Below the pieces are notes generated by a model. That model had not been told where the DNA came from and ran no database searches. It saw nothing but the letters and a program-made list of their open reading frames with translations. The position numbers were made by a program, and so were the translations under genes. A stretch of DNA of 64,000 nucleotides. Origin: Lumnitzera littorea. Lineage: Eukaryota; Streptophyta; Magnoliopsida; Myrtales; Combretaceae. Below are positions 13,071 to 25,400 of this stretch, piece by piece. Position 1 is the first letter of the stretch; the number at the start of each line of letters is the position of its first letter. The stretch covers positions 7,930,301-7,994,300 of the forward strand of contig JAMXBB010000002.1 in the NCBI GenBank assembly GCA_024138015.1, given 5' to 3'.

Positions 13071-13560
13071 CTGAAAAAGGTGAAAATTTGTAGAAACATT
13101 TTCATTTTTAAAACAAATTGGTTTCACTCCACTTTTACATTATGTGTTGGGATAAAGGAAGAAATTATAAGGAAAGGAAATGAGAGGAAAGAAAGAAATA
13201 AGGAGGAAAAAAAATTCTTATTTGGATAATAAGGAAATGGGAAGGAATGATTGTGGATAAAAAGCTTATTAGATATATTTTCTTTAAACTTGTTAAATTA
13301 CCAAAATATCTTTGAGCTTTCGTGTTTTCAGTAAAAGGGCAATGTTAAATTCTTGAACTTTACTTCCAAATTATCTCCAAATTGGAGAGAATGATCTTTT
13401 GTGGAGCCCATGAAAAATTTTGAACAAAAAAATTCCCTCATTTCATTTTCCTTTACTTTTCCATATAAAAAGAAGGAATTAGAGAGGAAACTTCCTTTTC
13501 TTTCCCTAAATTTCACATAGATTTAGAGAGAAAATGATGGAAATAGGTTCAAGTCAAGCA
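13071..13560. other. Purine/pyrimidine-biased non-coding segment, possible small DNA transposon
   Basis: The left part is rich in GGAAAG/GAAAGG (about 13150-13260). The right part carries the opposite-strand pattern (CTTTCCC, CCTTTTC at about 13490-13510), so the two flanks could pair. A similar biased patch interrupts satellite block A at 640-910. I could not define terminal repeats or a target duplication. Confidence 0.25.
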
Positions 13561-14900
13561 AAATTATTGTAAAATTAATCCTAAAAGCATATATGATAAT
13601 ATACAATAAGAGATATTTTTTGTCTGTTAATAACTTCAGCAGGAAAGATTTTGTTTTATCTGTTAAACTTAGGATTTATTATTTGATTTTGATAAAAAAA
13701 AATAAAAAGTATATATTTAAACATGTTGTTTTTTAAGAGAACAAAACAAGTGGATGATTAAACTAAGTATTATTTGATTATATTGAGATAATTGAATAAG
13801 ATCAATTAGCTTGCTTAATGATTAAATATATCAATTATCTTTATAAGAAATTTAATCTTTTGAGTAATGATCAAATGATCTTGAAGTTAGAATGTAAAGA
13901 GTATCTATTTGTTCTGTATGAAAAGAATTTTCAAGTAATATTTAGTCTACCAAGTTGACGGCTTAAGGTAGAACCAGGCTAACGGTATAAAGTTTTGAAA
14001 AACACAAAGAAAAGTTCATTGGCCTGGAGGAGCCAGCTTGCTTGTTTACTTTCCAGTAGGGTACTCTTTACCGACTTACCGGTAGTTTAAAGTACCAGCA
14101 TACTAGTAAGCCAGTTTCAAGTAGTCATTAGAGCATTTAATGCCCAGTAACGGGAAGAATTTAATGAGTTGTTATAAAAGCTCAACAACCCGACCAAAGG
14201 CTTTGAAGATTTGATATTCTACTGCAATCTAAAGACATTTTCTTACGTTCTTAAGTTAGAGGCATTGTGTGTCCATGAAAACTAGGAGACGATCCGAACT
14301 CCATGTTAAATCTGAGTTTAATCTTCTCTATCCCTATCTCTTTAAATTTCCGCATTTATTATTGTTTATTGTTGCTTTGATTACTCTTATTATTGCATTT
14401 AGTCGTTTATATAAAAAAAAAAATTTGCAATTTGTCCTTAAAACTTAATTTACCCTACCTTCCTCTTGAGTAAATTGAGTTTAGCTTAGTGTTCTTCACT
14501 ATCTGCATACAAATCTAAGATTTGTAGAGTGGATAAGGCAAGAATAAAGTTTCAATTCTGAAGAAATAATCCAAGAACTTAAATAAAGAAAGAAAGAATG
14601 AAATTTTCGATTTAGTTTAATGTAACATTATACATACCCCTAAAATGCAATATTAGTTGGGATTAAACAAGTAACTTTATTGTACAAGGTTTCTAACTAT
14701 ACTTTATTCCACTAGATATGTTTCAAGTGGCTATTAAGGGTCACAAGGTAAGCTTAGTTTTCAAGTAGCAGTTTTCTGAATTTGCTTTTATAAGGTAGAG
14801 TACAAGTATAATGTCTTCTTACTCATACCCACCTTCGAATTTATGAGGTATCTTGTACATAACCCAATAAAAATTATTAAATAATACTAATAAATGGAAA
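13561..14900 (+). other. Non-coding; possible old LTR remnant
   Basis: No gene seen. The 14170-14480 stretch looks like a copia-type LTR: a promoter-like 'gttataaaagctcaacaacc' at ~14171, then 'tttccgcatttattattgtt' and an A-rich stretch before 'aacttaatttaccctacctt', the kind of sequence found around the 3' end of some plant copia LTRs. No matching second LTR, primer site or target duplication was found. Confidence 0.2.
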
Positions 14901-16362
14901 ATAATTAATAATGCTATATTTTTTTTAATCAAGAAATATTTTATTAAAAACAAAAAGAAGGCTAAAGCCCATAAAATATAACCCTAAATTTGAAGTTATT
15001 TCCCTCTCATATCTCTCTAGTCTTCATGACTATATTTTATGGGTCAATTTTTCGCTTTTGCTTTATGAACAATCCTTGGCTTATTTTTAGGTTTCTTGAT
15101 TGGCAATTTTAAGTTATAGCTCACATTATTTTATACTGGATCTTAAATTCAGATCTAAATTGCATCAGTAATGGTGCTACGTAGGTAGAGAGGAGTTATC
15201 AATATTGGTACTATTATAGCGATGGTAATGGTGGTGCCATGGTGACAAAGGCAATAAGAGGGCAATGAAACGGGAAAATGTGATTAAAATAAGTACAATA
15301 CAACATAATAATACCGTAACTATTAAAATCACTACTCTAGTGTAATACTTAGCATAAAAACTATATATATACATATTATACCTAGAACATCAAATATGGT
15401 ACATAAAACTTATTGTGATATGTAACCTTGTAATTTTTTTTCCTATACTGTATATGATACCAAATGTTAAGTCAAATGATTTTTTTTTAAAAAGACATTT
15501 ATTTAAAATAAAATCATTGAGAACATCCAAATTTCCTTTACATCTCTATCATTTAAATCATTTTTTTAATATTAGAATCAATATATAGCACTAAAGAATT
15601 ATTTAGCTGAAGGTAGTGAGTCAAATTGATATGCTAATTACAACATTACAAATAATTGATCCATTGCAAAACTCAATGATGATAATGTAAATAGTTGCTA
15701 GCACTGTACTTTTCTAGTTCAAGACAAATATGTGTACCCTTCTTTTTGTTGTTTCTTTACTTGTTATTCTTACTTCGGATCAATTTGCAACCAAACGGCT
15801 CAAAAATTAAACAAGTTGACACGTACAAACATACATACACATCTATATATAATATGACTTGTTAGGACATCCATGAAATTTACATCGATAGGTGAATATA
15901 GAAGCAAATTGGAGATAAGCATATATTCGTAATTCATCCATATGGGAGGACTAGATGATACACGCTATTTTGTGCTAGCTGTTCATGATTTGTCATTCCA
16001 TATCATGTGATCTCCAAATCCAAATTCAACAAATCAACTGCAATTGGCATCTTCTTTATTAATGGCAATGGCGAAAGCAGATCTACAGGAAGGGGGGAGA
16101 ACATGAAAGTTTTTGTTAAAAGGATGGTTGAGAACAATCTATGCATACGATACAACGAAGAAATTGTGTAATGAATCCCTTGGTCAATGGCACATCATGA
16201 GCTTGCATTGAAAAAACAGTTGGTGATGACATTAGTACATGACAATAATTTCTAAGAATGTTAACTATGTTCACACTTCACATCACCAATCCATACTTTC
16301 CTGTAAGAAAACAATAACAAAATAACTTATTGAAATGCATACAAAGAGATTTTATAAAATAA
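14901..16362. other. AT-rich intergenic DNA, no gene seen
   Basis: Only short open frames with no recognisable protein. The one at 15177-15374 (minus) is a hydrophobic low-complexity translation. Nothing else here could be supported. Confidence 0.4.
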
Positions 16363-16654
16363 GGTAAGTATTATATTTCATACCTAAATTTTATTTGTTT
16401 TTATACTTAATTACTTAAAACTTAAAAGTTTTAATTTGATACCCAGATTTTACTTGTCTTTATAATTAACTACTTGAAATTTATCCATTTTTATAATTAG
16501 TTATCTAAACTTTATTCATTTTTACATTTAACTACTTTATTTGAGTATTATAAATGATCTTGAAAAATTTATAAATAGTAAATTGATACTATTAAAATTT
16601 AAGTACTTCATTGCAAAATTAGTTAAAGTTCAAGTACTAAATATAATATGTACC
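16363..16654. mobile_element. Mutator-type MITE, 292 bp (copy 1)
   Basis: Begins GGTAAGTATTATATTTCATA and ends in the near inverse (CTAAATATAATATGTACC), giving imperfect inverted termini of about 40 bases. Repeated internal 'aacttta/ttaactactt' phrases make it partly self-complementary. Candidate 9-bp target duplication ATAAAATAA / ATAAAGGTA matches 7 of 9, and 9 bp is the Mutator-superfamily size. A second copy lies at 47593-47880. It has no coding capacity. Confidence 0.65.
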
Positions 16655-16661
16655 ATAAAGG

Positions 16662-19066
16662 TAGGTGTAACACCTAGAAAAATTCTTGGTAATTATAAGA
16701 TAAAATAAAAAGGTATATAAAATAAAAGGCAGGTAATAGGTTACAATAAAAAGAAGGGAGCATAATGGGAATTTTGAGGATTTAGGGTTGTAAGTTTTGA
16801 CCTAGCCTTTAAAAGATTCTTTTTCTTTAACTATAGTTACACATTGGCAACAAGGAGAAGGCGGCTTCCCCTAAAGATTAGAGTAACCCTATATGATTTT
16901 CTTAAGGTAAGACAAGTAATTCTTTTTGTTTCCTACTATTTCAATGATTTGATAAGCAATTAATACTGTTAAAATTGTAAATTTGTGGCGTTGATGAGTT
17001 GCGGTTGGAGAGTAAGAGATTTCTTGCAAGTAAAACAAATCAAAGGGTCAGAGGAATATATTAATCAAGGAGATTTCAATTATTAGTGGATTTAATAGAA
17101 TTATTTATGTACGGTTACAATTGGCAGTTGTGATAATCATGAGATACAAGGGTTTACAAGTTCTCTTGGAAATTTAAGGTAAGTGTGAATGGATTTGTGT
17201 TCATTTTATTGTTTGGTCGCTGAAAAGATGAAGGGGATGAGATTCATGATCGTGGAGATTACGTTCTTTATCTAAAATTGGGAGTTAGAGGGTTATGAAA
17301 GAGAACAACAAAGAATATGGCTGGATGATATAGCCGTAGTGGTTGACTGTGGACCCCTTATAGTGGAATTTTTGTGTTAATTATATTTGTGAGAAGAAAT
17401 TTAGAGGATGAGAGGACTATGATTGAAGACCATAGGCATGATCCTACCTGTGGTCATCATAAATAGATTCTAGCAAGGAACATGGCCATAGACCACAGTC
17501 GTGATCCTTGGTATGAACCTTAAACAAGGTTTTCACTTAAATTTCACACTTTAACCTAGTTGTAATTAACCTAATAAACCAAGATAAGCTAGTTTAAGGA
17601 TATAAGATCAAATTTGTGTAAACTTTAAGCTTAAGACCCCTTGTTACTACAGGTTCTTCCGTTGTTGATAGCTCTGATTTGTTTGAATCAAGCTATTTAC
17701 GTACGCGACATATGTTTGTTGGTTGTGATTGCTAAGCCAATTGAATTGAAATCAGACTAATCAATATTAGACTGTAAATTATTATGTAATGGTTGTGTAT
17801 AGCTTGGCCTAGGGGCTGGTGGTGATAGAACCCTAGGGGACACCTCAATGATCTTTGGGTAGCGATGTCTTTAGTGGAGTTGCTTGTTAAAATGATTTGA
17901 GGTAGATTAAGAATCCTAGGGTCAGAGGTGTTAGTGCCTTAGTACAGTATTTAAGTAATTTATTTATGTATATTTATTATTATTATATAAACAAGGTCAT
18001 GAGTGTCTTTACGTGTTGCTTGAAAGTTTAAAGTTGAAGATAATAAGCTATTAGGTATTTATTGTTATTGCATATTCCGCATGTATATTGCATTATTTGT
18101 TAATGTGTGTGTACTAGCGTGTTGTGTATTGAGCTCCAACTTACTCATTTTTTTTTTTTATGCAAGAATTTTAGTTGGTTTGATGAATTATCATTATATT
18201 TTTAGGCCTTTATTACTAGTAGTGGGATGAGAAGAGTGACAACTACATATATTACTTGGAGATTATTATATGAGTTTGAATAGATAGAATTTTAGTCTTT
18301 TAAATATTAATTACTGTTTAAGAATTAATTATTTTATTTAGGTGTTATTCTAGTTTATTTTAAAAAATTAATTCCATAAATTTACTTGAAGACTATAGAG
18401 GGACTTTAGAGATTTTAGAAATGTTTACACTTAACATATTAGTAGATATTAGATATACGTGGAGGTCTATGGCGTCTTGAGTCTGGGGCATTACAGTAGG
18501 GTTATAAATAAGATAAGTTAGAATTGACTCGTTTAAAAATTATCAAGCTTTAGCTTAAACTAAGTTTTTTTTTTTTTTTTTTTATCAAGCCTAAAATTGA
18601 TGTTTGAGCTCAGCCCGTTTACTCGTTTAGATAAACAAGCTTTGTTTTTAGCTCAAGTTCGACCCATTTGCTAATCAAGCTCAAGCCAATCTTAAGCTTA
18701 TTCACGAGCTTAAATATAAAAAATAAAAAAATATTATGAATAAATATATTAACGAATAGTGAGTGAGGATTATATTATATTTATATATGTCATATAAACA
18801 TTAGTTTTTAGATTTTAATGATATATAATATATAATATTTATAATATATATAAAACTCGTGAGTTTACTCATGAATTAAATGAGCTAGCTTACGACCTAA
18901 ACTGAAACTCGAGCTCGATTTGTTTGAATTGTTTAGATAAACAAATTTCATCTTGAGCTTGAGATTGATTTATTTATTAATCGAGCTTGAGATTAATTAC
19001 TAGTCTAAGTTAAACTGAGTTTGAAATCAAGTAATTTACAATTAGTTCGACTTATTTATAATCCTA
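16662..19066. mobile_element. hAT-type MITE split by a solo LTR
   Basis: With the LTR at 16666-18495 (plus one copy of its target) removed, the element reads TAGGGTTATAAATAAG... on the left and ends in ...CTTATTTATAATCCTA on the right. That is a ~16-base near-perfect inverted terminus with the TAGGG start typical of hAT elements. The ~570-bp interior is full of GAGCTT/AAGCTC phrases in both orientations, a familiar plant hAT MITE layout. The 8-bp flanks (CATAAAGG left, TATAATGT right) match only 5 of 8, so the target duplication is weak. Confidence 0.6.
16666..18495 (+). mobile_element. Solo LTR, 1830 bp, with perfect target duplication GTAGG
   Basis: Bounded by TGTAACACCTAG and GGGGCATTACA, with identical 5-bp repeats GTAGG at 16661-16665 and 18496-18500. 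The TGTAACACC...TTACA termini are usual for plant Ty3/gypsy LTRs; plus is my tentative orientation. It is not obviously related to the 3.1-kb LTR family. No primer site, internal region or second LTR is present, so it is a solo LTR. It ends about 960 bp past the 3' end of the ATPase gene. Confidence 0.85.
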
Positions 19067-19458
19067 TATAATGTATGTAATTATAGGCCTCTAAAACTAT
19101 GAATGGTAATATAGTACACCACAAAATAAGATGGCTTTTATTACGACGGCCATGTGGGGAATTTCTTTATCTATTATTAATTGCCTCGTCGATTGGCTTT
19201 CCCGTCTCGTCACTATCCTTAATTACATAAGTAGCTTCTAATCTAGCCATGTAAAACACCCTTCCACTAAACCATAATAAATGTGTCATTTCATAATTGT
19301 ACATTGCTATAAGTTTTAGCAAATATAATTCCTCGGAAATTTTACACTGGAAAGAAATTTATCGACTACAATATCTCCTATGAAATCCCACCCTTCTTTA
19401 AAAAATTTAAAAAGAAAAAAAATCATGAATTTTCCTAAAAAATAAACATTATTCTAAT
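19067..19458 (-). other. 3' flank of the AAA-ATPase gene
   Basis: Non-coding. On the minus strand this is the likely 3' untranslated region and downstream DNA. An AATAAA on the minus strand (TTTATT on plus at 19137-19142) lies about 320 bases after the stop and is the only exact canonical signal I noticed. Plants often use looser signals, so the real cleavage site is uncertain. Confidence 0.35.
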
Positions 19459-20937
19459 TTAGCCTTCTAGCTTTGATGCTTCCTTTTCAGCTGCATCCAA
19501 GTCTACAGACTCTTTTCTCCTACTACCAATCCTGAACAGCCCATACAACTTCCTAATCTCCCTCACCGTATGAACACTTTCCCTACAAATCACCGAGGAA
19601 GGCGGTTCACCTGATTCATCGCTCGACCGTTGCGAACCGCTCCCCGTCAATCTCTGCCCTGTCCTATCCACGGGCCGGGCCTCATTACAAGTCTGTAAGG
19701 CGGTTATAACAGATTTCAAGGCCCGTGTGGGCGAGCTCCGGTTCGTGATCATAATCTCCCCAATATGGGCCGGGCTCAAACACGGCCCACTCTGAAAAAT
19801 CTCCTCCACTTGAGGAAACAACTTGTGTTCCTTGACACCCAAGTAACTAACCGCTAAGCTCTTGAAAGCGGGGAAATCGCATAAGGGAAAGTGTATGTGA
19901 ACATCAATGCGCCCCGGTCTCAGGACCGCTTGATCAACTTGATCCTTATCTCTACCGTTCATTGTGAATACCATGATCCTTTCCTCACCACAGCCCGAAA
20001 TGATCCCATCCATAAAACTCAGTAAACCCGACATACTCACGCTCCCGTCCGTCGATTTCTTTTCCAAATAACGGTCCAGATCTTCCACAACAATCAACGA
20101 CTTACTCGTGGTTTGCATCAAAAGCATCTTAAGATCAGAATCGTCCAAAACCTTCGAAATATCGATATCGTACACATCGTAACACAGGAACTTAGCCATA
20201 GCCGCAATGAAACTCGATTTCCCCGTCCCGTATGGACCGTACAGCAAATAACTCCGCTTCCAAACACGCCCTAACTTATGATAATAATTCTTGGACTTAA
20301 CGAAAGACTCCAAGTCGGCCTTAACCTTGTTCTTAACGTCGGAGTCCATAACCACCGTGTCAAACGTCGCCGGATGAGAGAACGGCACTGGCATCCATCG
20401 CCGGCAGTTCTCCGGTGACCCCCTCGCCGGAATGTTGACAAAAAGCCTGCTTTCTTTCCCCTTCTGGTCAATTTCATCGCAGACTGAGAAAATGTGCTGG
20501 AAATAGGGTTTCAAGACTCGCCTTTTGTCTGTTTTACGAATCTTCAATACAAAGGATTGATTTTGAGAAAGGTTTTGATGCGGGGACTTTTCATTTGTCC
20601 ATGAAACCCTAGCTCCGAGGAACTTGTCGTGGATTACCTGGTTTATGTCGGAACTTAGGATGATGTCATTGGATTTAGGACCGGTTATGAGGCTTGTGAA
20701 ATCAGAATCTGATGAAAGAGAGTTTAAGTACATGGAGATTTTACGATAGAGCTGGTTTTCCTGGAAATAATCATTGTATTGTGGGATTTTGTAGTATTGG
20801 TGAAGGAAAAACCAATCTTCAAGTGATAGTGAACATCTTTTAAGCTTATGAATAACAGATGTTTTGAATAAAATTCTGAAAATAATGATCGATGATATAA
20901 TGAATAGAGCTAGCCCGAGTGAATAATCTAAAAACAT
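19459..20937 (-). CDS. BCS1-type AAA-ATPase, At2g46620-like, intronless, 492 aa
   Basis: Predicted membrane-anchored AAA+ ATPase of the plant BCS1-like/AAA-assoc family, closest by recall to Arabidopsis At2g46620. These proteins use ATP hydrolysis to remodel protein or membrane clients; the client here is unknown. Residues ~7-24 form one hydrophobic N-terminal segment (LGLALFIISSIIIF), followed by the family's N-terminal domain (to ~185). The AAA core has Walker A GPYGTGKS (234-241, Lys240), Walker B LIVVEDLD (281-288, Glu285-Asp286), sensor-1 Asn327 and LRPGRID with arginines 340 and 343. A Ser-rich tail runs from ~425 to 449. Walker A has Tyr where GPPGTGKS is usual. The start is the ATG at 20935-20937. 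The frame runs 15 bases further to a TTG and then meets an in-frame TAG at 20980-20982 with no other ATG. Full length for the family; no stop or frameshift. Localisation (mitochondrial, ER or plasma membrane) cannot be told from sequence. Confidence 0.93.
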   Translation of the reverse strand: MFLDYSLGLALFIISSIIIFRILFKTSVIHKLKRCSLSLEDWFFLHQYYKIPQYNDYFQENQLYRKISMYLNSLSSDSDFTSLITGPKSNDIILSSDINQVIHDKFLGARVSWTNEKSPHQNLSQNQSFVLKIRKTDKRRVLKPYFQHIFSVCDEIDQKGKESRLFVNIPARGSPENCRRWMPVPFSHPATFDTVVMDSDVKNKVKADLESFVKSKNYYHKLGRVWKRSYLLYGPYGTGKSSFIAAMAKFLCYDVYDIDISKVLDDSDLKMLLMQTTSKSLIVVEDLDRYLEKKSTDGSVSMSGLLSFMDGIISGCGEERIMVFTMNGRDKDQVDQAVLRPGRIDVHIHFPLCDFPAFKSLAVSYLGVKEHKLFPQVEEIFQSGPCLSPAHIGEIMITNRSSPTRALKSVITALQTCNEARPVDRTGQRLTGSGSQRSSDESGEPPSSVICRESVHTVREIRKLYGLFRIGSRRKESVDLDAAEKEASKLEG

Positions 20938-21450
20938 GGTTAGAGATAACAAGAATTTGATGCAGAAGACAGAGAATTTCTATGACAATATATAATGAAG
21001 GTGGAGCTAGAAATGAATCACGGAGTCATCAAGATTCGAAATTTCCATTCTGGGTCGGGTTGAAATGGGGAGAATTAAAATGGGTAGGAGGCAGATTATG
21101 GAGATGGGATGGAATTAGTTGGGAGTGGAAGATGGGGTTTGAGGTGAGAGAGAGGACTTAAATGGCGGATTTATGAGGTTTTGGTGGTGGGCGAGAAAGA
21201 GAGAGATGGGTTTATGGGAGCCGGCACAGACGTATTAATTGGTCAAATTGAAAGAACACGAGAGAAGAGAATTTGTGTGTCGCCTGTGTTGTATGCGTGT
21301 GTGCGTATTTGTAAACATATAGGCCGTGAATGTATGACCAAGGACTTTCTACGTACCAAGACGTTTCCTGTTTGATTCTTAAATTGCAATACGAATTATA
21401 TATAAATCGATATTTATTTGGGTTTGGCAAATTACTTAATTGGATCAACT
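20938..21450 (-). promoter_or_regulatory. Upstream region of the AAA-ATPase gene, candidate TATA elements
   Basis: On the minus strand a TATA-like TTATATATTG lies near 20986-20996, only ~50 bases before the ATG, which would leave a very short leader. A second, TTTATATATAATTCG, lies near 21394-21408 and would give a leader of ~430 bases containing CT-rich tracts (around 21130-21210), common in plant leaders. Neither is proven. Open frames on both strands here (21181-21448) overlap and look fortuitous. Confidence 0.35.
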
Positions 21451-24400
21451 AGGGATGATAGGTTTGATTCGTATGGTGGAAGGATAGTGGATATATTGTT
21501 AGGCTACTTAGAACTACATTTTACTTATTTATTTGTTTATTGATAGGAACTTTGTTTTGGAATTTTATTTTTCAAGTGCCAAACCTTTTTATTAAAAACA
21601 AATATATTGTTGACATAGAAAACGAATTATATAGTTTCTGTTTATCTCTACTTCTCGAGTACTATACATTTTTTGACTACAGATTTAGGATTGAAAAATA
21701 CAGAGACAAAAACGAGTCAAGAGGAGCCAGCCGATGGGCTTGGGGGACACCTAACCACCCAAAAGTCAGTTGCCTCACCATGTACCAATCTTAGTCGGCT
21801 CAGAATATTTAAGGGACTCGATTATGGGATTGTTGTCTTATATGGTTCAATAAATCGGACACCTATAGTGTTAATTTAGTGGATAAATTTATGGTTATCA
21901 TAGTGCTTTTTAATCCTTTGTTTTAGAATTTTGGATATGAAATCTATGGGTTGAATTCTATCTTTCTCTACTTTATTTCTTATTGCAATGTACCATATGA
22001 TTTGATGAATCTAAATTCGATTCAAAACGAAATGGCATCAAAGTTGTATGTATTACAATAATGTTGATCCCTTCAATCAAGCATGTCTAATACTATTTTT
22101 CGTAGCTACTTTCAATGTTTTAGATCATTTTAATTAATCTTACTTTAACTTCCTTCATTTATAAATTAATAGTTAATATTATTTAAATCTTTTAAATATA
22201 TTATAATATTATTACGTCATCATTTTTTTTATAATTTTTATCATTAATTAAACATCACAGCATATTAAGAGATTAATAAGGAAAATCGAGAGTCAATTTT
22301 CATTTTCAATAAGATTAGCATTCGGATTTCATGAGTAACACCAATAATTAATTTTAATGATTGGCGAATAATCGGACACAGTTTTCAATTATGGTAGTCG
22401 CTACTTATATCATTCTCGTCCTTGCATCTAATAAATAATCACTTTACAGATCACTTCACTTATGTCTAATAACTACTTTCTATTTTGGAAATTGATTTTG
22501 TACAATGGTTGAATCAAATGAGAATTTACAACACCAGTGAATTTCTTCTTATTATTTTCGGTGACTAATTTAACATATAGAAATGATTGTCTGATCAATA
22601 AGATACCAAACGGTGATTTTTAGTTAAATATGGTCATCGGTGGTTTCTACAATATATAATATTGAAGTGTTAAAAGGTGGTTTTGATGTTATAAGTTATA
22701 AAATTAATTTTTAATCTACAAGTTCCTTCAATGACCCTTTAAATTAAAAAATATTTCTTCTGTTTCATAGATAGTTGAAAGTTAATTCGGACAATCAATA
22801 AATAATCTTTATTTTGGCAGTTTTCTTACTTCTTCTATGCATCATATTCTCCACTTTATACAAAAAGACTAAAATTCAATAAGTCAATGAGTGAAAATTT
22901 AAAATATTTTAAACCCTTACTATAATTTTGAATTTTGACAATTTAGCCATCAATCATCATGATTTTCTTTTTTTCTTTTTTTAAAGAGAACTTTTTACCC
23001 ATATAAAAACATAAAGATCAACCTTTTGATGGGCTGTAATTGGGATTTTCAATATTGGCGCACAGCGTATGGGGACAAGTGCTTTACCTTTTCCTCTTAC
23101 CAAAACTGAAAAAAAAAAAAAAATGATGAAGGAGAAAACTTTGCAGTTGAATAATTCAGGTCAAAAATAGCTTTACACTCAAAAAGTTACAAATAATTTT
23201 GGAAAAATTGGACCTTTCAAGTGCATATGCAGACTTCGAACCATGATCTTCGGGCATTTGAGGCAACCATTTTCTTGTTAACAATTGGTCATGATGTTGT
23301 CCAACTTGTGTAGGCCCTGACATAAATGTTCTTGACTCATTCCATAAGCCATGGAGCAGACATCGGGGGAAATATTCAGAAGAATCATGCTAAATGATGC
23401 CAATGAAAATTATATTAAAGGGTCGTATCCTTGAAGTTCTCGTAAGGCTAACCTTTTATTAGAATGAAACGATTTCGATTCTTCTTTTATCAGTCTCCTT
23501 AAATCTAAGATTTAGAAGAAAAAAGTGTTATACATGTTAAGCAATTAGGTGCCTTATAAGATTTTTGTTCCGTGAATATTGTTATGAATGACTTGAATTA
23601 TTTGTAATATTTTTTCCAAAAATGCATTTCAAATTGAGAACCTTGATGATGCAATTTTTTCTTTTAGGGTTTCTAATTCTGCTTAGTCGACCCAAGGTAT
23701 GGATAGGAGGATGGAGCTCTAGTTGTCAACCCAGATTGGTCAAATGGGGGCATTTCATTTGACTTAGCTCCCTTTTGATTTAACCTTTATTCGCTGTTTT
23801 TGGGACTTAAGTAGAGTTGTACTCAAAGGGCTTTTGAGGTGTTTAAATTTTATTGTAACTTTAAGGGAAACATTACTAATGGATGCGGCATTTCCAACAA
23901 TCACGTAAATTAGAATCTATATCCAATGGCAAATCTTCACTAATACCACGATACACATCGAATTTCAAATACATCATCCAACAAGTGAGAGACAAAACAA
24001 TAGAAAAAAGAAGCATTAGCTTATATCGGCTACTAAAAAGACAATAAATGAATGATAGCCACCTAAGAAGGCTCTATTTAAGTGTCTGGTGGAGACAATT
24101 AAACAAAGTGACTCCATTTAAATTCTCCTTAGAGACATTCAAATAATATCTTTGTTATCAAAGAAATCAAATGACTAGTAAACTCATTTGATGCCTCTTT
24201 GAGGCATTCCAACAAAATCCATCCTTATTTTTCCCCTATGCATGAAGTTAATCTGAATGAAAACCTTATTACTTTAAGTTATTTTTTGTTATTTACTATT
24301 TAATATAAATTATGAGTTCATTTGATAAATATTTGTTCAATCGTATTTTATAAACATCTTTGAATTATCATGTAGTTGAAAACTTAGTCGAGACTTTTCT

Positions 24401-25400
24401 CCCTAATTATTTTTGTAGATCGTATATTGTAGTTCAATATAGACTTAGTATATATTATAATATTCTATCCTAAAAATATTCATATCCCTAATTTCTAGTT
24501 TATCTATCTCCTACACATAACAACACCAAAAACATCATATTTCACCCTTAAGGCCTGCTAGGCATTTTGTAATCAGCATTTGATCTAGATTGTGCCCCTT
24601 AGGCACATCTTTTCTTAACGAAAAATGCAATGGGTTTGGGTATTGATTTAGTACTTTATGGGGTCTTAGTGGTAATCGGGACAAAGGACCCAACTTTATG
24701 CCCAACAAAAGCAACCCCACCAAAAAGGAAAGGGGGAAAAAGAAAATGATACGGAAACCTTAAAACAAACAAATAACGTTATAATTCATTGACAACAATA
24801 TCTATTTAGTACGCAGCTAATGGTTTATAAGACTGGTTAAAGTTAATTTTCTTTGTGTAATTTTTAAAGAAGTTTATTATTATTATTATTATTTATTTTT
24901 TTTGCGTAAATATATGAGTTTTAATATAAATTATTAGTCAGTTATAAATAAACTTTCTCAGCTTTTAAATTATGAGTTCACCCTCTCTAAACATTAAAAA
25001 CATGCATATATGGCTCAAATCATCGCTAGCATTTGAAAATCATCATTATTTATGATTTTTCTGAGGATTTTTGGGTTATTTTTATCTTCAAAAGTTACGA
25101 AAAAGTGTAAGTTATATTTTGGAATCTTAAAGGCTCTAGTGGCACTTAATAATTTTTTAGAGGTTGCATTTGCAATTATGCATGTATTATAATTATAATT
25201 ATATATGGCTTATTGCTGGAGATTAGACTGGGTATGGTATATTCTGTAAAGTTATTGGTTGGCAATCAAAGCCTATATTAAGACACCTCAAAGTTTTGCA
25301 AAAGTTTATAAGATATGAATTTTGTAATCAGATTAGGCTAGAATTTTAATTAGTCTGAACGCGACTCAATTGCATCGGCAACCGATTGGGCATTTCTTAC
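21451..25400. other. AT-rich intergenic DNA, no gene seen
   Basis: No open frame with recognisable protein. Small frames at 21540-21879 and 24535-24723 read as unrelated low-information peptides. Simple sequence includes an A13 run (~23110-23122) and (TTA)n at ~24875-24893. No terminal-repeat elements could be bounded. Confidence 0.4.

Noticed and set aside
20271..20477. Arg-rich minus-strand frame inside the ATPase gene
   Set aside because: Alternative frame of the AAA-ATPase coding sequence.
20938..20952. Extension of the ATPase frame to a TTG
   Set aside because: TTG is not a normal plant start when an ATG in good context (A at -3) follows 15 bases later. The start was set to 20937.
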